Shown here: positions 11,364 through 23,500 of the stretch, piece by piece
How the letters are laid out: each line of letters starts with the position of its first letter
How positions within the stretch are numbered: the stretch's first letter is position 1
DNA from: Acanthopleura granulata
Lineage: Eukaryota; Mollusca; Polyplacophora; Chitonida; Chitonidae
Reading direction: 5' to 3'
NCBI GenBank assembly: GCA_016165875.1
Contig: JABBOT010000001.1
Coordinates: 12,212,540 to 12,276,539 of the forward strand
DNA: 64,000 bases
Made by a program: the position numbers and the translations under genes
The notes under the pieces: model-generated
The model's database searches: none
Told to the model about the DNA's origin: nothing
Seen by the model: only the letters and a program-made list of their open reading frames with translations

Positions 11364-11723
11364 ATTGTAGCGTACTTTATTTAAGTATATAGTTATGTAT
11401 AGGTTGTACATGTTTACTGTGGTCTAATCGTAGCTATCCTGATCGAATCTGAGGGTAGGCCCACCAGATGAGTGTCATTCCAGACATAATCTTTCCATTT
11501 GAAAAAAAAATAGGTCCACATGGGGCAAAATATGGAATGAAGAACAATTTTTTTGGTGAATAGAAAGCTTAACAGGTCTGTCTAATCATTTCTCGAGTCT
11601 AATCATATACCTTGGCACCAATATAGTGAATGTATAGGATACTTATAGGTGAATTTAAGACAGCTAGGCTTATCTCTCTCTCTCTGTATTTAAGAGACGG
11701 TAATGAATTTACCTTCTTTTTTG

Positions 11724-11905
11724 TTAGAGATCGGATAGGAAGATATTTTGTTTTGTAATGATATCACTGACATTTCCATTAGAGTAAATTATGATTGTAT
11801 CGTCTGCGAAAAAAAATATGGAAATGGAAAAAAGGTCCCAGAATAGAGCTTTGTGGAACTCCACACTCATTAGATTCAATCGATAACAAAATGTTTGAGA
11901 ATGCT
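11724..11905 (-). pseudogene. Non-LTR reverse transcriptase fossil
   Basis: On the - strand, ECGVPQSSILGPF matches the RT motif GVPQGSxLGPLLF. FADDTIIIYSNG, in a different frame, matches the catalytic YADD/FADD box. The residues normally between them (IYINDL) are lost and the two parts are frameshifted. A small LINE remnant. Confidence 0.7.
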
Positions 11906-12615
11906 GCACACCCACTTCCTTTACAGATAACTCAGTTTTAAAATTTCAAATGTATATTTTTAATTCGTAAATTAGCTCAGGTACCGACTGAATAGCTCTT
12001 TATCATTGCGTGTAGCGTAAACAAGCTATAATCTATACTGTCGGTGTACATCAAATAGAATGCAATGCACAATAAATGATCTTATACTTGCAGTGATGAG
12101 GGTTTTGGAATAGACCTCCGTCCATCTGTATATATGTATTGTGATTTGCGGTCTTGCAGTGGTATAATTTCTCATTTGTCGACCCGTAAATGCATCATAT
12201 GCCATATCGGGTTTAAAAGCTTCCTAGGCTCTCAACATTTATATAACGCACCCCCATGCAGATAAGGTTTCGCCGAGGCTGTCACAGTAGACCATGCAGA
12301 AAACAACCTTTTCGCTCATTAGGCAAGTTCTCTATTTATAAAATCTCGCCCAAAGAATTAGCACGTCACCACATCCTACGCCAAAAGGAAGCGATGACTG
12401 ACAAGTTATCACTTGAGGCCGCTGGTATGACTGGTATAAGAGCTACAATCATTGAGCGGATAAGCCAAGATTTTTTAGCGAATGTAAGATAATACCTCTA
12501 TCTTAAATCATTCAGGACACAACTGTGCCGTTATGAATTGGGTCACAAATTAGACAAATATACATGCTACCTTTTGTAGCACTACCTCAGTATTGACAGA
12601 TTGTAATCAATAATA

Positions 12616-12822
12616 GGCGTCCTCCGTGACCGAAGAAGTTAGCGCGATAGTGCAGCGCAATGGTCCAGGCGGCTCTCATCAATGCGGTTTCCGGCTTCCT
12701 CTCCGGCCGTACCTCCGATGGTCGTGGGTTTCCCCTGGGCTCTGCTGGCTGCCGTCATATAAGTGAAATATTCTTGAGAAACTCTTGAGAGCTTGCACAG
12801 TCGAATTTAGACAATAATAATC
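12616..12822 (+). mobile_element. SINE copy, degenerate 3' end
   Basis: Head gtcctccgtgaccgaagaag, body with atggtcgtgggtttcccctg and tgaaatattcttgag. The poly(AATA) tail is decayed. Confidence 0.8.
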
Positions 12823-12825
12823 AAT

Positions 12826-14836
12826 AAAGCAATCTGATAACCGAATTCAGAAGGTATATAAGCATATGTAACCGGAGCAGCAGAATGTGGTGTTCATAAG
12901 GCTATCCCCAGCTTGTACATAGAAGTTAATTAAGACCTGTATTGGTTTGTGCTGGACTTATATCCTGACATTCTCCCGGTCTGTATAGGCCTGTTTGGAT
13001 TGAGAGGTATAGGCCTATACGTTTGTATCCCCAACGTTTGTATACAGAGTATTTCTGCATAACGCTGTAGGGTTATATATAGGCCTACCAGCCTATTAGA
13101 GATGTCGATGCGAGTTACAGGATACATGCATGTTGATAAAATAGCTCATGACCTAGTCCCAGGAAGTGAAACGCAGGCCTACAAATGCATGGTGACTGGT
13201 GGATGCGAAATTTTGACCTAAATTGTTCAATTAATATTTTTTTTTTTGATAGAATCATTTCATATTTAAACATGTGTCTGTTACATATGCCATGTTGACT
13301 TAGTTACCGAGGCAAGTGTTTAATGACTCAGAATGTACCGTGTGTGTCCGACGGCCACATATCCTGACCACAAATGGCAACGAAGAACCTTTATTCATTT
13401 TTCAACCACGGTTACGTTACTCAGAATAAAAAAAAAATGTTGAAGTGACCTCAAATCAAAGAACTGTGTTGTCATTCAGGGCGTTTTTTGTATATTAACG
13501 TACATTTTAACCATGAATGTGTCTGCCATGCCTATATTCCTGTATGAATGAATATGAATGTATATGTTTATGCGATGTGGAATTATTTGGGATTAAATTA
13601 TTTTCGTTCACTTTACATGGAGTTTATTTTAACACATATATTAGATTGTCTCGCTTGTTGTCCCTTAAAATCATACTCGTGTAGATAATCTAGGTCTTTA
13701 AAGCCCTGTTGACTATGTACATCAACCAGAAGAGGCCATTACACACATTGCCGGAAAAGCCAAAAGTGACCCCTCCCCTGCCTCCCCCCCCCCCCGTTAT
13801 TTTTTCACCGAATTATCTCCCCTTGTGGATCCTTAGGCTGAACATATTCTCAGCATTAGTATCTGTACTATATCCTGAAGTTCTCCGCGTGTACGTGAGT
13901 CACGGGATTCAGTTCCAAACTTAGCTCCGAATTCTTAGCTGAGACGATTTTGATACCTGGACCTGCCGTCACAGACTTCCAGACGGGCGACATGCAGCCG
14001 TCGATAAAGGAGCAGCAATCTATAGATCGGTTCTTCGTTTTATTCTCATCTCAAACAATACCTACTAAATTCAAAAATGTCGGCCTATATACCATCTAAG
14101 TTAAAAAATGTTAACTTTTACATGGTTTGTATTCTTTGCGATCAGCATATAAGGAGTTATATACACCATTACTAAAGATCGTCATGCCATTTCCATCGTC
14201 TTAATACAAGGTACGATAATGTTACCAGCAGGCCCATCCCTTATTCTGTCACCAACATTCATCGGCAGTCTTGGTACTTAAATTAATTCATCGTTTGTCC
14301 TGCCATTCGTCCAGGGTGTGAAATACTCTTTAGTACAACTATAGTCAGATGAAGACATACATCTGATACACAGGATTGCGGACAGTTTTCAATAGACAGG
14401 AACATGGCCACCCTCGCCCAATAAACTTACAACCAAACAGACTGGCCAAAAAGTAATATAAGTCAATTCCCATATTGGTGAAATAATACTGCCAATTTAT
14501 TAATACTGAACTCCGGTTCATGTGTGATACAACGATTAATACACACTGATGTTGTGTGAAAATATAAGACACAATGCTTGTAATCTGTGGCATCAAGTTA
14601 CAGCGACTGGAGCATGAGTAGCCTACATAAAACGACAACTTTGCGGTGTTATGCTAGACTACATCTTGTATGTCCACGTCACTTCCGGTGCTGTCATGAC
14701 AACACTTATTATACTACTATTTATTATCATACAATGAGCAGCACATGCACATAGCACAGATATATATCTGGGTGCTGTTGTGGTTAATAAACATGGTAGC
14801 ACTAACCGGGGAACTTCGGTTCGTAGTATCCACTTA
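12826..14836. other. Intergenic, no gene recognised
   Basis: I see no exon with family similarity. Contents: short homopolymer runs (C tract near 13784-13795, T tract near 13237), scattered aggcctat blocks near 12990-13090, and AT-rich unique sequence. Confidence 0.5.
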
Positions 14837-14837
14837 T

Positions 14838-15088
14838 ACATTTATTTACTGGATGCAGGGTTTTATGCCGTACTCAAGAATATTTCACTTATACGACGGA
14901 GGCCAACATTTTGGTGAGAGGAAACCGGGTAAATCCCGGAGTAAATCCATTGCCATCTGCAGGCTGCTGGCAGACTTCCCCACGCACGGCCGGAGAGGAA
15001 CCCAACATGAGCTGGACTTGAACTCCTAGTGACCGCTTTGGTGAGAGTCAACTGGGTCATAACCCCCTCGGCCATGGAGCACCCCCAC
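14838..15088 (-). mobile_element. SINE copy, near full length
   Basis: Reverse orientation: tail-side ttttatgccgtactcaagaa, body gaggaaaccgggtaaatccc, head ctcggccatggagcaccccc. No clear target duplication. Confidence 0.85.
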
Positions 15089-17008
15089 AACACACACACA
15101 CTCTAATACAGGTTTTATTTTTGAAATCATGTAATGCATGGAACTCCAAAGCCAAAATGTTCGCTCAATTTCTCAACTGTACATGCCCAATAATGTAATA
15201 AACCAGGGGTATTAATCTGCAAAGCAAATATTTTTAATCAAAATTGAAAAACAGTCTGCATGAGTCAGAATCAAGGTGCAAAATGTCGTTCAACAAAAAA
15301 ATTCTAGTCCAAAGTCCAAAAAATTATATTAAGATCAAGACAGAGGTTTGTTCAAGAAATCACACCAGGTCGTTTTAACCGATGACGTCATGTTTTGGAG
15401 TCTCGGATGTTTGGTATGCCCGAAGAAGGAAGTAAAATGATTTGGCCCGATTGACCGAAAGTGACGCCATATGTTTCTGATGTCAGGTGCGTCTTGGATA
15501 GCCAAGTGGTTTGTTGAATGAAAACTTGTCTTAGAGGATATTTCGTCCTTCACATGGAATGTTTGTATCGGATGAAATTTTGTGTCTTGACATGAAATGT
15601 TTGTTTTGGGCGATATTGTGTGTGATAGGTTGCCATCCTGATTATAAATTTTTTCTTCCACTGTAAAATGTCCATTTACACATAAAGTAAATGATAAACT
15701 CGAATAATAATTTTACGGTGAATTATTTTCAAATATTGCAATTAAAATTTAGTCAAACTGAAAGGAAAATCCAGTTTTAGGTAATATTTTTTCATTTCCA
15801 TTTCTTCATCTTTTGCTTTCCATATTATTAAATGCACGACACCTAGCGCTTTCTTCTGTGATCTTTCACGTTGCATTTATCTGATGTACTGAGAGGGGTA
15901 CTATGTAATTTATACAAACCTCGAAGAGGTAAACATTTGCATGTATGAGATTAAGGCGTAGAGATTCTCCCTTCCAGAACTAATATATTAACATATACAT
16001 ACATGCATATTTATATATTGCGGTCTACAAAGAAGATGTATATTTCATTACCCCCATGTTTAATGAAAACAGCAATCTTACTCTTGGTAAAGAACCGCGT
16101 CTGTGAATTAGATGTCTTGCGGAGTTTGTAAAAGACCTATATCGGCCTACAAAGTATACAGTGTGGCAACTATACAAACTATGTCATGTAGCTGTGAACT
16201 GTTATGTTGGTCATATCCTATGCGATTTATACAAATACTAGTGTATTCCAAGTGATGAAAATGTCTTACAAGATTAAGTGGTGCTAGCTAGTAATAACAT
16301 GCAACAAATTATGCACCAGGTTTCTCGAGGAATCAACAGTAGCCCGAGATTACATCCGTTGTATTTGTCGTATCAGAAAAGCTGCAGGGAAAGCCAATCA
16401 CCATTCTGCAATCTGCTGATGGACATGGTATTGTAGCTTGTATATGGAACAACGGATGTGACGTCATTGTGAAGGGTATCTTCTCCACTGTAATATCGAC
16501 AGGCCAATCATTTTGGAGTCCTTGTATGATTAGGTTCCAACTCGTGATTCCATCAACAGTACCACAAGGTTTATTGAGCAAATACTTAGGAGGCGATTGC
16601 GTTGTACGAGATTATCATCAAATCCGCTTCGCTTTTTGCCCTTCTTTTCCAATGTATGTTGCTGTTCTGTTTTGTGGTACACTGTTTTGGTTTTCCAGAA
16701 GAGACTTTCCCCCAAATAATCTCCCCGAGTCTCTTGAAAAGACCTGGAGGTAAAGAAAAGAATATTTACTTCAGATTAATAACAGGCGCCAATGTGATTT
16801 GTTATTCGGGGATTTGGGGAGTAAAGATAACGGCATATGTTTAATGTCACAGTTACAAAATCATATTTATTTACATGAATAAATTTTACTGAAGCTAACA
16901 GATAAGGTACTGAATGTATTGTAATATTTGCAGACTGACCAGCACAAAACGGCACGCGAGTGCCAGTGATCGTCTGTAGACATGAGTATTATAGTTCATC
17001 ACATAACT
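15089..17008. other. Region downstream of the ACCS-like gene
   Basis: Mostly AT-rich sequence. A - strand ORF of 82 codons at 16581-16333 has plausible composition but no recognisable domain. TTTATT at 16865-16870 could be a - strand poly(A) signal for the ACCS-like transcript. Confidence 0.4.
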
Positions 17009-17532
17009 CTAAATTATTGAAATCACCAAAAAATCAAACGTGATGAAATCACAAAGAAATACCCGCAAGGAAACATGTGGATTAATTAGGAATGCCTTAC
17101 GTTTTTTCTCCCCCTTGGGAAGCGGCGTGTAATTGTTTTCGTCTTGGGTGAAAACATCACCTTTCCCTCGAAGTCCATGCAGCCATTCTGGGAAATCCCC
17201 TGCCTGAAAACTCGTGACATCGTTTGGATTTGGCGTGACTCTCGAAGAATGGACAGAATGGGGACTCGTCTGACGGCAGTTATCCGAGTCCCGTAAGGTA
17301 TCAGGTTTAGAGCCATTGCTCACTTTGACGTCGCTGATAGCCGGATTGGTTGCATTCTGATCCGGGACGCTTATTTTGGCCAACGTTTTGTTGGTAATGT
17401 GTCTCTCAGAGCACGTAACGCCATTCTGCACATGACAGGATCCCACGTGTTTCGTATTCCTGGTGTACTCAGGTGTGTGCCTGTCGCCCACAGACGACCG
17501 CTTCATAAGGACTTCCTCTATTCTCGTCAGCC
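17009..17532 (-). CDS. ACCS: ACCS-like exon 15, long C-terminal extension
   Basis: Starts GLTRIEEVLMKRSS, the last conserved helix, then runs about 160 residues of Ser/Thr/Asn-rich sequence without similarity to human ACCS. A strong donor-like c|GTAAGG after 17101 could instead splice to an unseen last exon, removing the hydrophobic end (FLCDFITFDFLVISII). The 3' limit is uncertain. Confidence 0.65.
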
Positions 17533-20500
17533 CTGTACAGAAAGAAAAAACATACGAGAAACCAGAAACATTTAGCGCGGTAGTTAAAAAAGAGGGCAGA
17601 AAGAAACTCATAGCACATATTAGTAATCCTTCATCCGCAAGCAACTGAAGTAACTGGCAGTAAGATACAGTTTACCAAAGCACCCATTTACTCTGCAATT
17701 CCACTGATTATGGCTGAACACTCAAACTAATTTATTTATTTACTCAAAGTGAAACTGGACTGGATATATATGAAGATCAATCAGAGCTCAAGGAAAGATG
17801 CGCTCCCTTCTCACACGATATCTCCAATATATATGAATCATGGCTCTCACTTTGTGCCACACAGCAAATGCACAGGACCAGACAAATGTGAGGCGGAAAA
17901 GAGACCCTACTCCTACTCATATGGACCTGAAGGGTATACCTGCTGTAAGTTCCTCTGTGGTCACGGTGAAAACCAGTCGGAACCAGCCGGGCTCCACACA
18001 ACCCATGGATTTCCCCGGAACGCAGTACACACCGTTCTGTATGAGTTCCTCAAACAGCTCGGTCTCCTCTTCAAAACTTGCCTTTTTACCAAGATGCTGA
18101 AGGAAAACAGTCATGATTTTAAAATCTGGTGAAGGGATACATGTATGGCAGATATCGACGTTTCACGAAAGAGAAAAATGTTACTATGTCATTATATTAT
18201 ATGATGTCGTAATGAATATGAACCCAGGATCGTTGCAGAGTTTGAATGAATTATTTAACTAAGAACTTAACTTGATGCGTTTTCTGTATTTATAATATGC
18301 CGGAGAGCAAAGGAAGAAATTATGAGGACAGGAGGTAAGTTTGGGTGTCTACGATCCACCTGACCTGGCTAACTGGATGAGAAAATTGTGGAATACATCC
18401 TAGAAGTGTTAGGCCTCCATGCTCTTCCCAGCTTTGCCTACGTTGGGATCCACTCTGTTCTAGGTCAGTTCAAATTTTCTCACAGTGGGCTTCCATTTTC
18501 TTTTTCCCAGCCCTGATATAGCGGGGTTTCCCTCCCTCCTATGCTCTTCTCAGCTCTGTCTTTCCCTCTCACGATCTTCCCATGAGGGCTTCCATTCCCT
18601 CCCTTGCTCTTCGGAGCTATGCTTTGGCGGGTTTCCATTTCCTTCCATGTTGTCCCCAGCTCTGACTTGGTGGGCTTCCATTCCTCGCCATGCTCTTCCC
18701 AACTCTACCTTCGTGGGCTTCCATTCCTCGCCATGCTCTTCCCTGCTCAACTTTGTTTGCTTCCATTCCTCGCCATGCTCTTCCCTGCTCTACCTTTGTG
18801 GGCTTCCATTCCTCGTCATGCTCTTCCCAGCTCTACCTTAGTGGGCTTCCATTCCTCACCATGCTCTTCCCAGCTCTGCCGTGGTGGGCTTGCATTTCTC
18901 ACCATGATCTTCCCAGCTCTACCTTTGTGGGCTTCCATTCCTCGCCATGCTCTTCCCTGCTCTACCTTACTGGGCTTCCATTCCTCACCATGCTCTTCCC
19001 AACTCTACCTTACTGGGCTTCCATTCCTCACCATGCTCTTCCCAACTCTGCCTTCGTGGACTTCCATTCCTCGCCATGCTCTTCCCAACTCTGCCCTTGT
19101 GGGCATCCGTTTCTTTCCATGCTCTTCAGACTCGTCTCTGCCGTAGTGGGATTATATTCCTCCCCACGCTCTTCCAGTGTTGCACAGGCTTCCATTCTCT
19201 CCATATTTCCTTCACTGGCTTATATATAGAGGGATTTTATACCGCCACAAGGTCGTCTACTTCATGTTTGGTCAATATATAGAAACGGGCTTTATGAAGT
19301 TAATAGTCTTTCATATTTTCATATTCTGCTCTTGATGTATTGCGCTGACGAATGCCACATACATGTTGTTAATCAGAAATTCCACCAGCTCTATAAAACG
19401 TGCGACATCCCTAGGTGATGGCTTTCGAAATATATCATGCGCTGTGAACTTTGACATTTATGAAATGATGCTAATCAGCTGACAAAGGCACAGAATTAAA
19501 TCTTAATGGTGGAATGTATTAAATGCAGAGAGTCGAGAAGTACCCATGTTTATACTGCATTGTGCCTTTCAAATCTAATTTTTCGGTCAATGTCTTTGAA
19601 TTGTTTAGTATCCACGTGTATTGTAGATCGAAGTTTTTCCGGATAATTGAACAATATCTTTCCTGAAATGTTTTAACTTCCTGTAAAGCTTTTGTAAACA
19701 ACAAAGCTTGGTTGTGCATATTTTGTACCCAGCTCTAAATCTGGCCTTATATGGTGTTTTGAGCATGTCGGGTATCCGGTATATTTTTGACAAATCTTCG
19801 TTATCGGGAAAAGGCGAATTACCCTTTTCCTTGAAAAATATTTGAGTACTCTTTTATAATGTAATCGAATGTGTTCCCAGCTGCGGAGTACATAGAATTC
19901 GATGCTGATGGAACACCTATTGGTGGGCTTTCATTTATTCATATACTCTTCTCAGGTCTGCCTTTGAGGGCTTTCACCAAAATCCTTTAAACGCCTACAT
20001 TTTAAGTTTCTTAAATTCTACAATGAGTACACCTCTCCTGTTAGTAAATAGGGATAGAGTGTCCAGGATCTCTGGGACACTGTAGCTTCGTAACTGCGTC
20101 TAATTCCCCTTATACCTTCCCTTTCGACCACGTGTTCATTGTGTTGAATAATATCGAAACGGTGGATACACGAACAGTTGCCATGAAAGCGTAGCTGAAA
20201 TTCACATTTTAATTAACGGCAACCTATAAACCAGCATGGTACACAATTTGCATACTGATTTATTTCATTCTCCCAGAACATTCCTTGTGCCATTCCGTCA
20301 TCACTGAAAACTGTTGATTGCTTCTTTTTGCATGAATCCGTCCTAATTTCTTACTCTCTACAATCTGTTATTTGGTGGTTTATGTTAAAAGGTTCGGAGC
20401 TTCCATTCCCTTTAATGTTCTTCCCAGCTCTGCCTTGGTGAGCTTCCATTCTCGTTGATGTTCTTCCCAGCTCTGCTTTGATGAGCTTCCATTCTCTTCG

Positions 20501-23500
20501 ATGCTCTTCCAAGCTCTGTCTTGGTGGACATTCCATTTCATTTCAAGGTTTTCTCAGATTAAGCATAGCACTTGACTTAGCACAACCGAACTGAATTTAT
20601 AGTAATTTGAAATTGTATGTTGTAAACGCTGTACCTTTCTCATGTCCACCCATATGAACAAACCGCCCTTATAGGGATGAATGGCCACGCCAACGGTTGC
20701 AAGTCTTGTCTTGCACAGATCTAAGTGAGCTTTCATTCTCTGCCGATTCGTGGGGAAATATACGTTCTCTCTCCAATCTGAAACAGTTAGAGGTTAAAGG
20801 GCGCTGAATTATTAACTCATTTGATTCACCTATGATGCACACAATATCTGGTACGAATACCAGATGGCCTATCATAAAATGGACAGCACGAATTATATCT
20901 GGGATAAAGAATGTCAGTGAAAATCCACTACGAGTACCTGCAAAGGTAGTCAGTGAAAATCCAGAACGAATACCTGAGAAAAAATAAGTCAGTGAAAATC
21001 CAGTAAGAAAACCTGTGAAAAGGTAGGTAAATTAGTGTTCAGTACCAATACCCCTGAAAAGGTAGGTCATTGATATACCCTTTCCATTGACAGAAGTGTT
21101 CCACAGTAAAGGGCGAGATGAATTAAGTGAAATGATCAGTCGTAGAAATCAAGATAAACTCTTGATTCAGGTAAAATGTTGGAGGGCGTATATACAACTG
21201 AGTGTGATACAACAGGTTATGGCCAGTTGGTGTTACCCCTGTCCATGATCAGCCCTCTCAGCTTCATCTGCACACACATGGGCACGGACTGGTAGTAAGC
21301 AGCCACTTTACAGAATCCCAGCACGTCCTGGTTTGTCGTGTACGCAAGGCCACAGCGGTAACCAGCCAGCCCGAAGTCCTGTAATTAACACGTTTCATGA
21401 ATAACATGTAAGTCCTACTGGAGCTGGTTTAATTCCAAACGCCGTACAATGTGCAGCTCAAGAATTAAGACTTGATTATAACTGTTTCTGATCTATTGTC
21501 GTACGTGATGACAGTTCAGATTTCTATATGGAAATGCATGCAAAAGAACACAAATAGAACAAAACCCATTCAAGTGTTCTCGTTAAATGCATGTGGAATC
21601 CAACAGGCAAGTCCATGCATGCGGCTCTAAACTTGATTGCAGACAGACGAGTTGACTAGACAAATTGGGGCAAATAGGGCCTACATATACTATGCATCAC
21701 GAAGACACTGGGCTCCAGGATCACGAAGTTGCCTATGTAGGCCTTAGTCAGACTTAGTATTATTCATTAACTTATTTTAAATCTGAAACGTTAATTTTCA
21801 TTTTTGTCATGAAGGTGTACGACTACACTTGGTATTAAAGCAAAAACTCTGCAGGTGGGTCCCAATTTTATATCAGGAAACTGTTCAGAAGTTGAGTAAG
21901 TCTGACTTAAGCTTCGTGATCCAGGGGCCAGACAGCATGACGCCATCGCCCTTACAGACAGGTACCTGACCGAACAACTGACCTACTGCCGCAGTAGAAC
22001 CATATTGATTCTAAAACACATGTACAAATAGCCATGACTTCTATAACATAATTCAGGGGGTTAGCACCCCAGCGCGTTGTAATGACCCAGGAATCTCTCG
22101 CTGTGAGTTCAAATCCAGTTCATACTGGCTTCCTCTCCGGTCGTACGTGGGAAGGTACGCCAGCAACCTGCAGATGGTCGTGGGTTTCCCCCGGTCTCAG
22201 TCAGGTTTCCCCCCACCATATAATGCTAAAAATAATAAGTGAAATATTCTTAGGTACGGCGTAAAACATCAATCAAATAAATAAATAAATAAATATAACA
22301 GAATGCAACATAATTTACAGGAAGAAAATTGAAGTACACCTATACATTAAAGAGGAGAACCCGCATTATAGTGACGAGATATCCGATATACAGTTTGCAC
22401 TGTTTTGAGTTCACAGGTTTCTTAAGTTTTTGAATTCCTACCTTACTAAATCCCCATATGAAAAATACCCTGTCCGGGTCGGGCATGTCCTCCAGGCTGA
22501 GAATGCTTCTGAACTCGGGTGACTCGCTGGTTGTCGACAAGGCGTAGATTTCATCGCACAACACGTGAAGTTCATACCTGAAAGTATCAGGTGTAAAGGA
22601 ATCATATAATTAATATGATTAACGCCATGCTCAGTGGCTCGGATTTTGGTAACGTATACATTTTAAAAAACAATATATAGTACGCACCTGGCGGCAAAAT
22701 GTAAAATGTCGCGAAGTTGTTTCTCTGTGTAGACGTCCGCTAAGGGGTTGTTCGGATTGATCAGAACAATACCACGCACCCGCTTACCCTGTGGACAGAA
22801 AACGGCAGATCTGCAGATGTTAATAGTTACGCAGATATCGCTCTGCTAAGTGATATCGCCTGGGAAAATTTTGCACAAGAATACTCCACAAATTATTGAA
22901 CAAGTGGGCGACACAATGAACACATCTAATAGTATATATTGTCTTTCATGTTTCCGTCACTCCTTTCATTATTTCTGGACAGAAAATGTTTTGTGTTTTC
23001 ACTGATTCCACTAAAGCGTCTGATTGTACGCTGTCTAAACTTTGAAGTAAGGAATTCCTGGTGAGATGTTTGATGTAATGTATCTCGAATTAAATATAAT
23101 CCCTTTCCTGGGTCAGATTTTACTTATTAAAAGGGTGTAAGACAGGGAGAATACTTGTCGCCGCTTTTATTTCCTGATAATATGCGAATGAAATTGAACA
23201 CGTGTTGCAATCAAATGAAGCTGGAAGGCTCAAAGCAATCTATTTTGAAGTGCTTCTGTTTCTATATAGTGACATCGTCATTCTTACTCAAACAAAATCC
23301 GACCTACAGCATACGCTGGATCATCTCCATGAATATTATATTTAGTGAAGTTCATGTGTCAATGAAACAAAGTCAAAAATTATGATTTTTAAATAATGTG
23401 ACAACATTTCTAACACCTTTAGATTTACATTCGTTTTCAGGAGTTTGTAAACAAATTTGTAAAACAAATAGGTAAATCATTAAAGGGCAGGGTATATATA

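Noticed and set aside
16333..16581. - strand 82-codon ORF downstream of ACCS-like
   Set aside because: No donor/acceptor chain linking it to the gene and no recognised domain; mentioned only as content.
18485..19282. + strand ORFs up to 180 codons rich in PRHALP/FHSSPCSS
   Set aside because: The 43-bp minisatellite read in three frames; no splice or promoter support.
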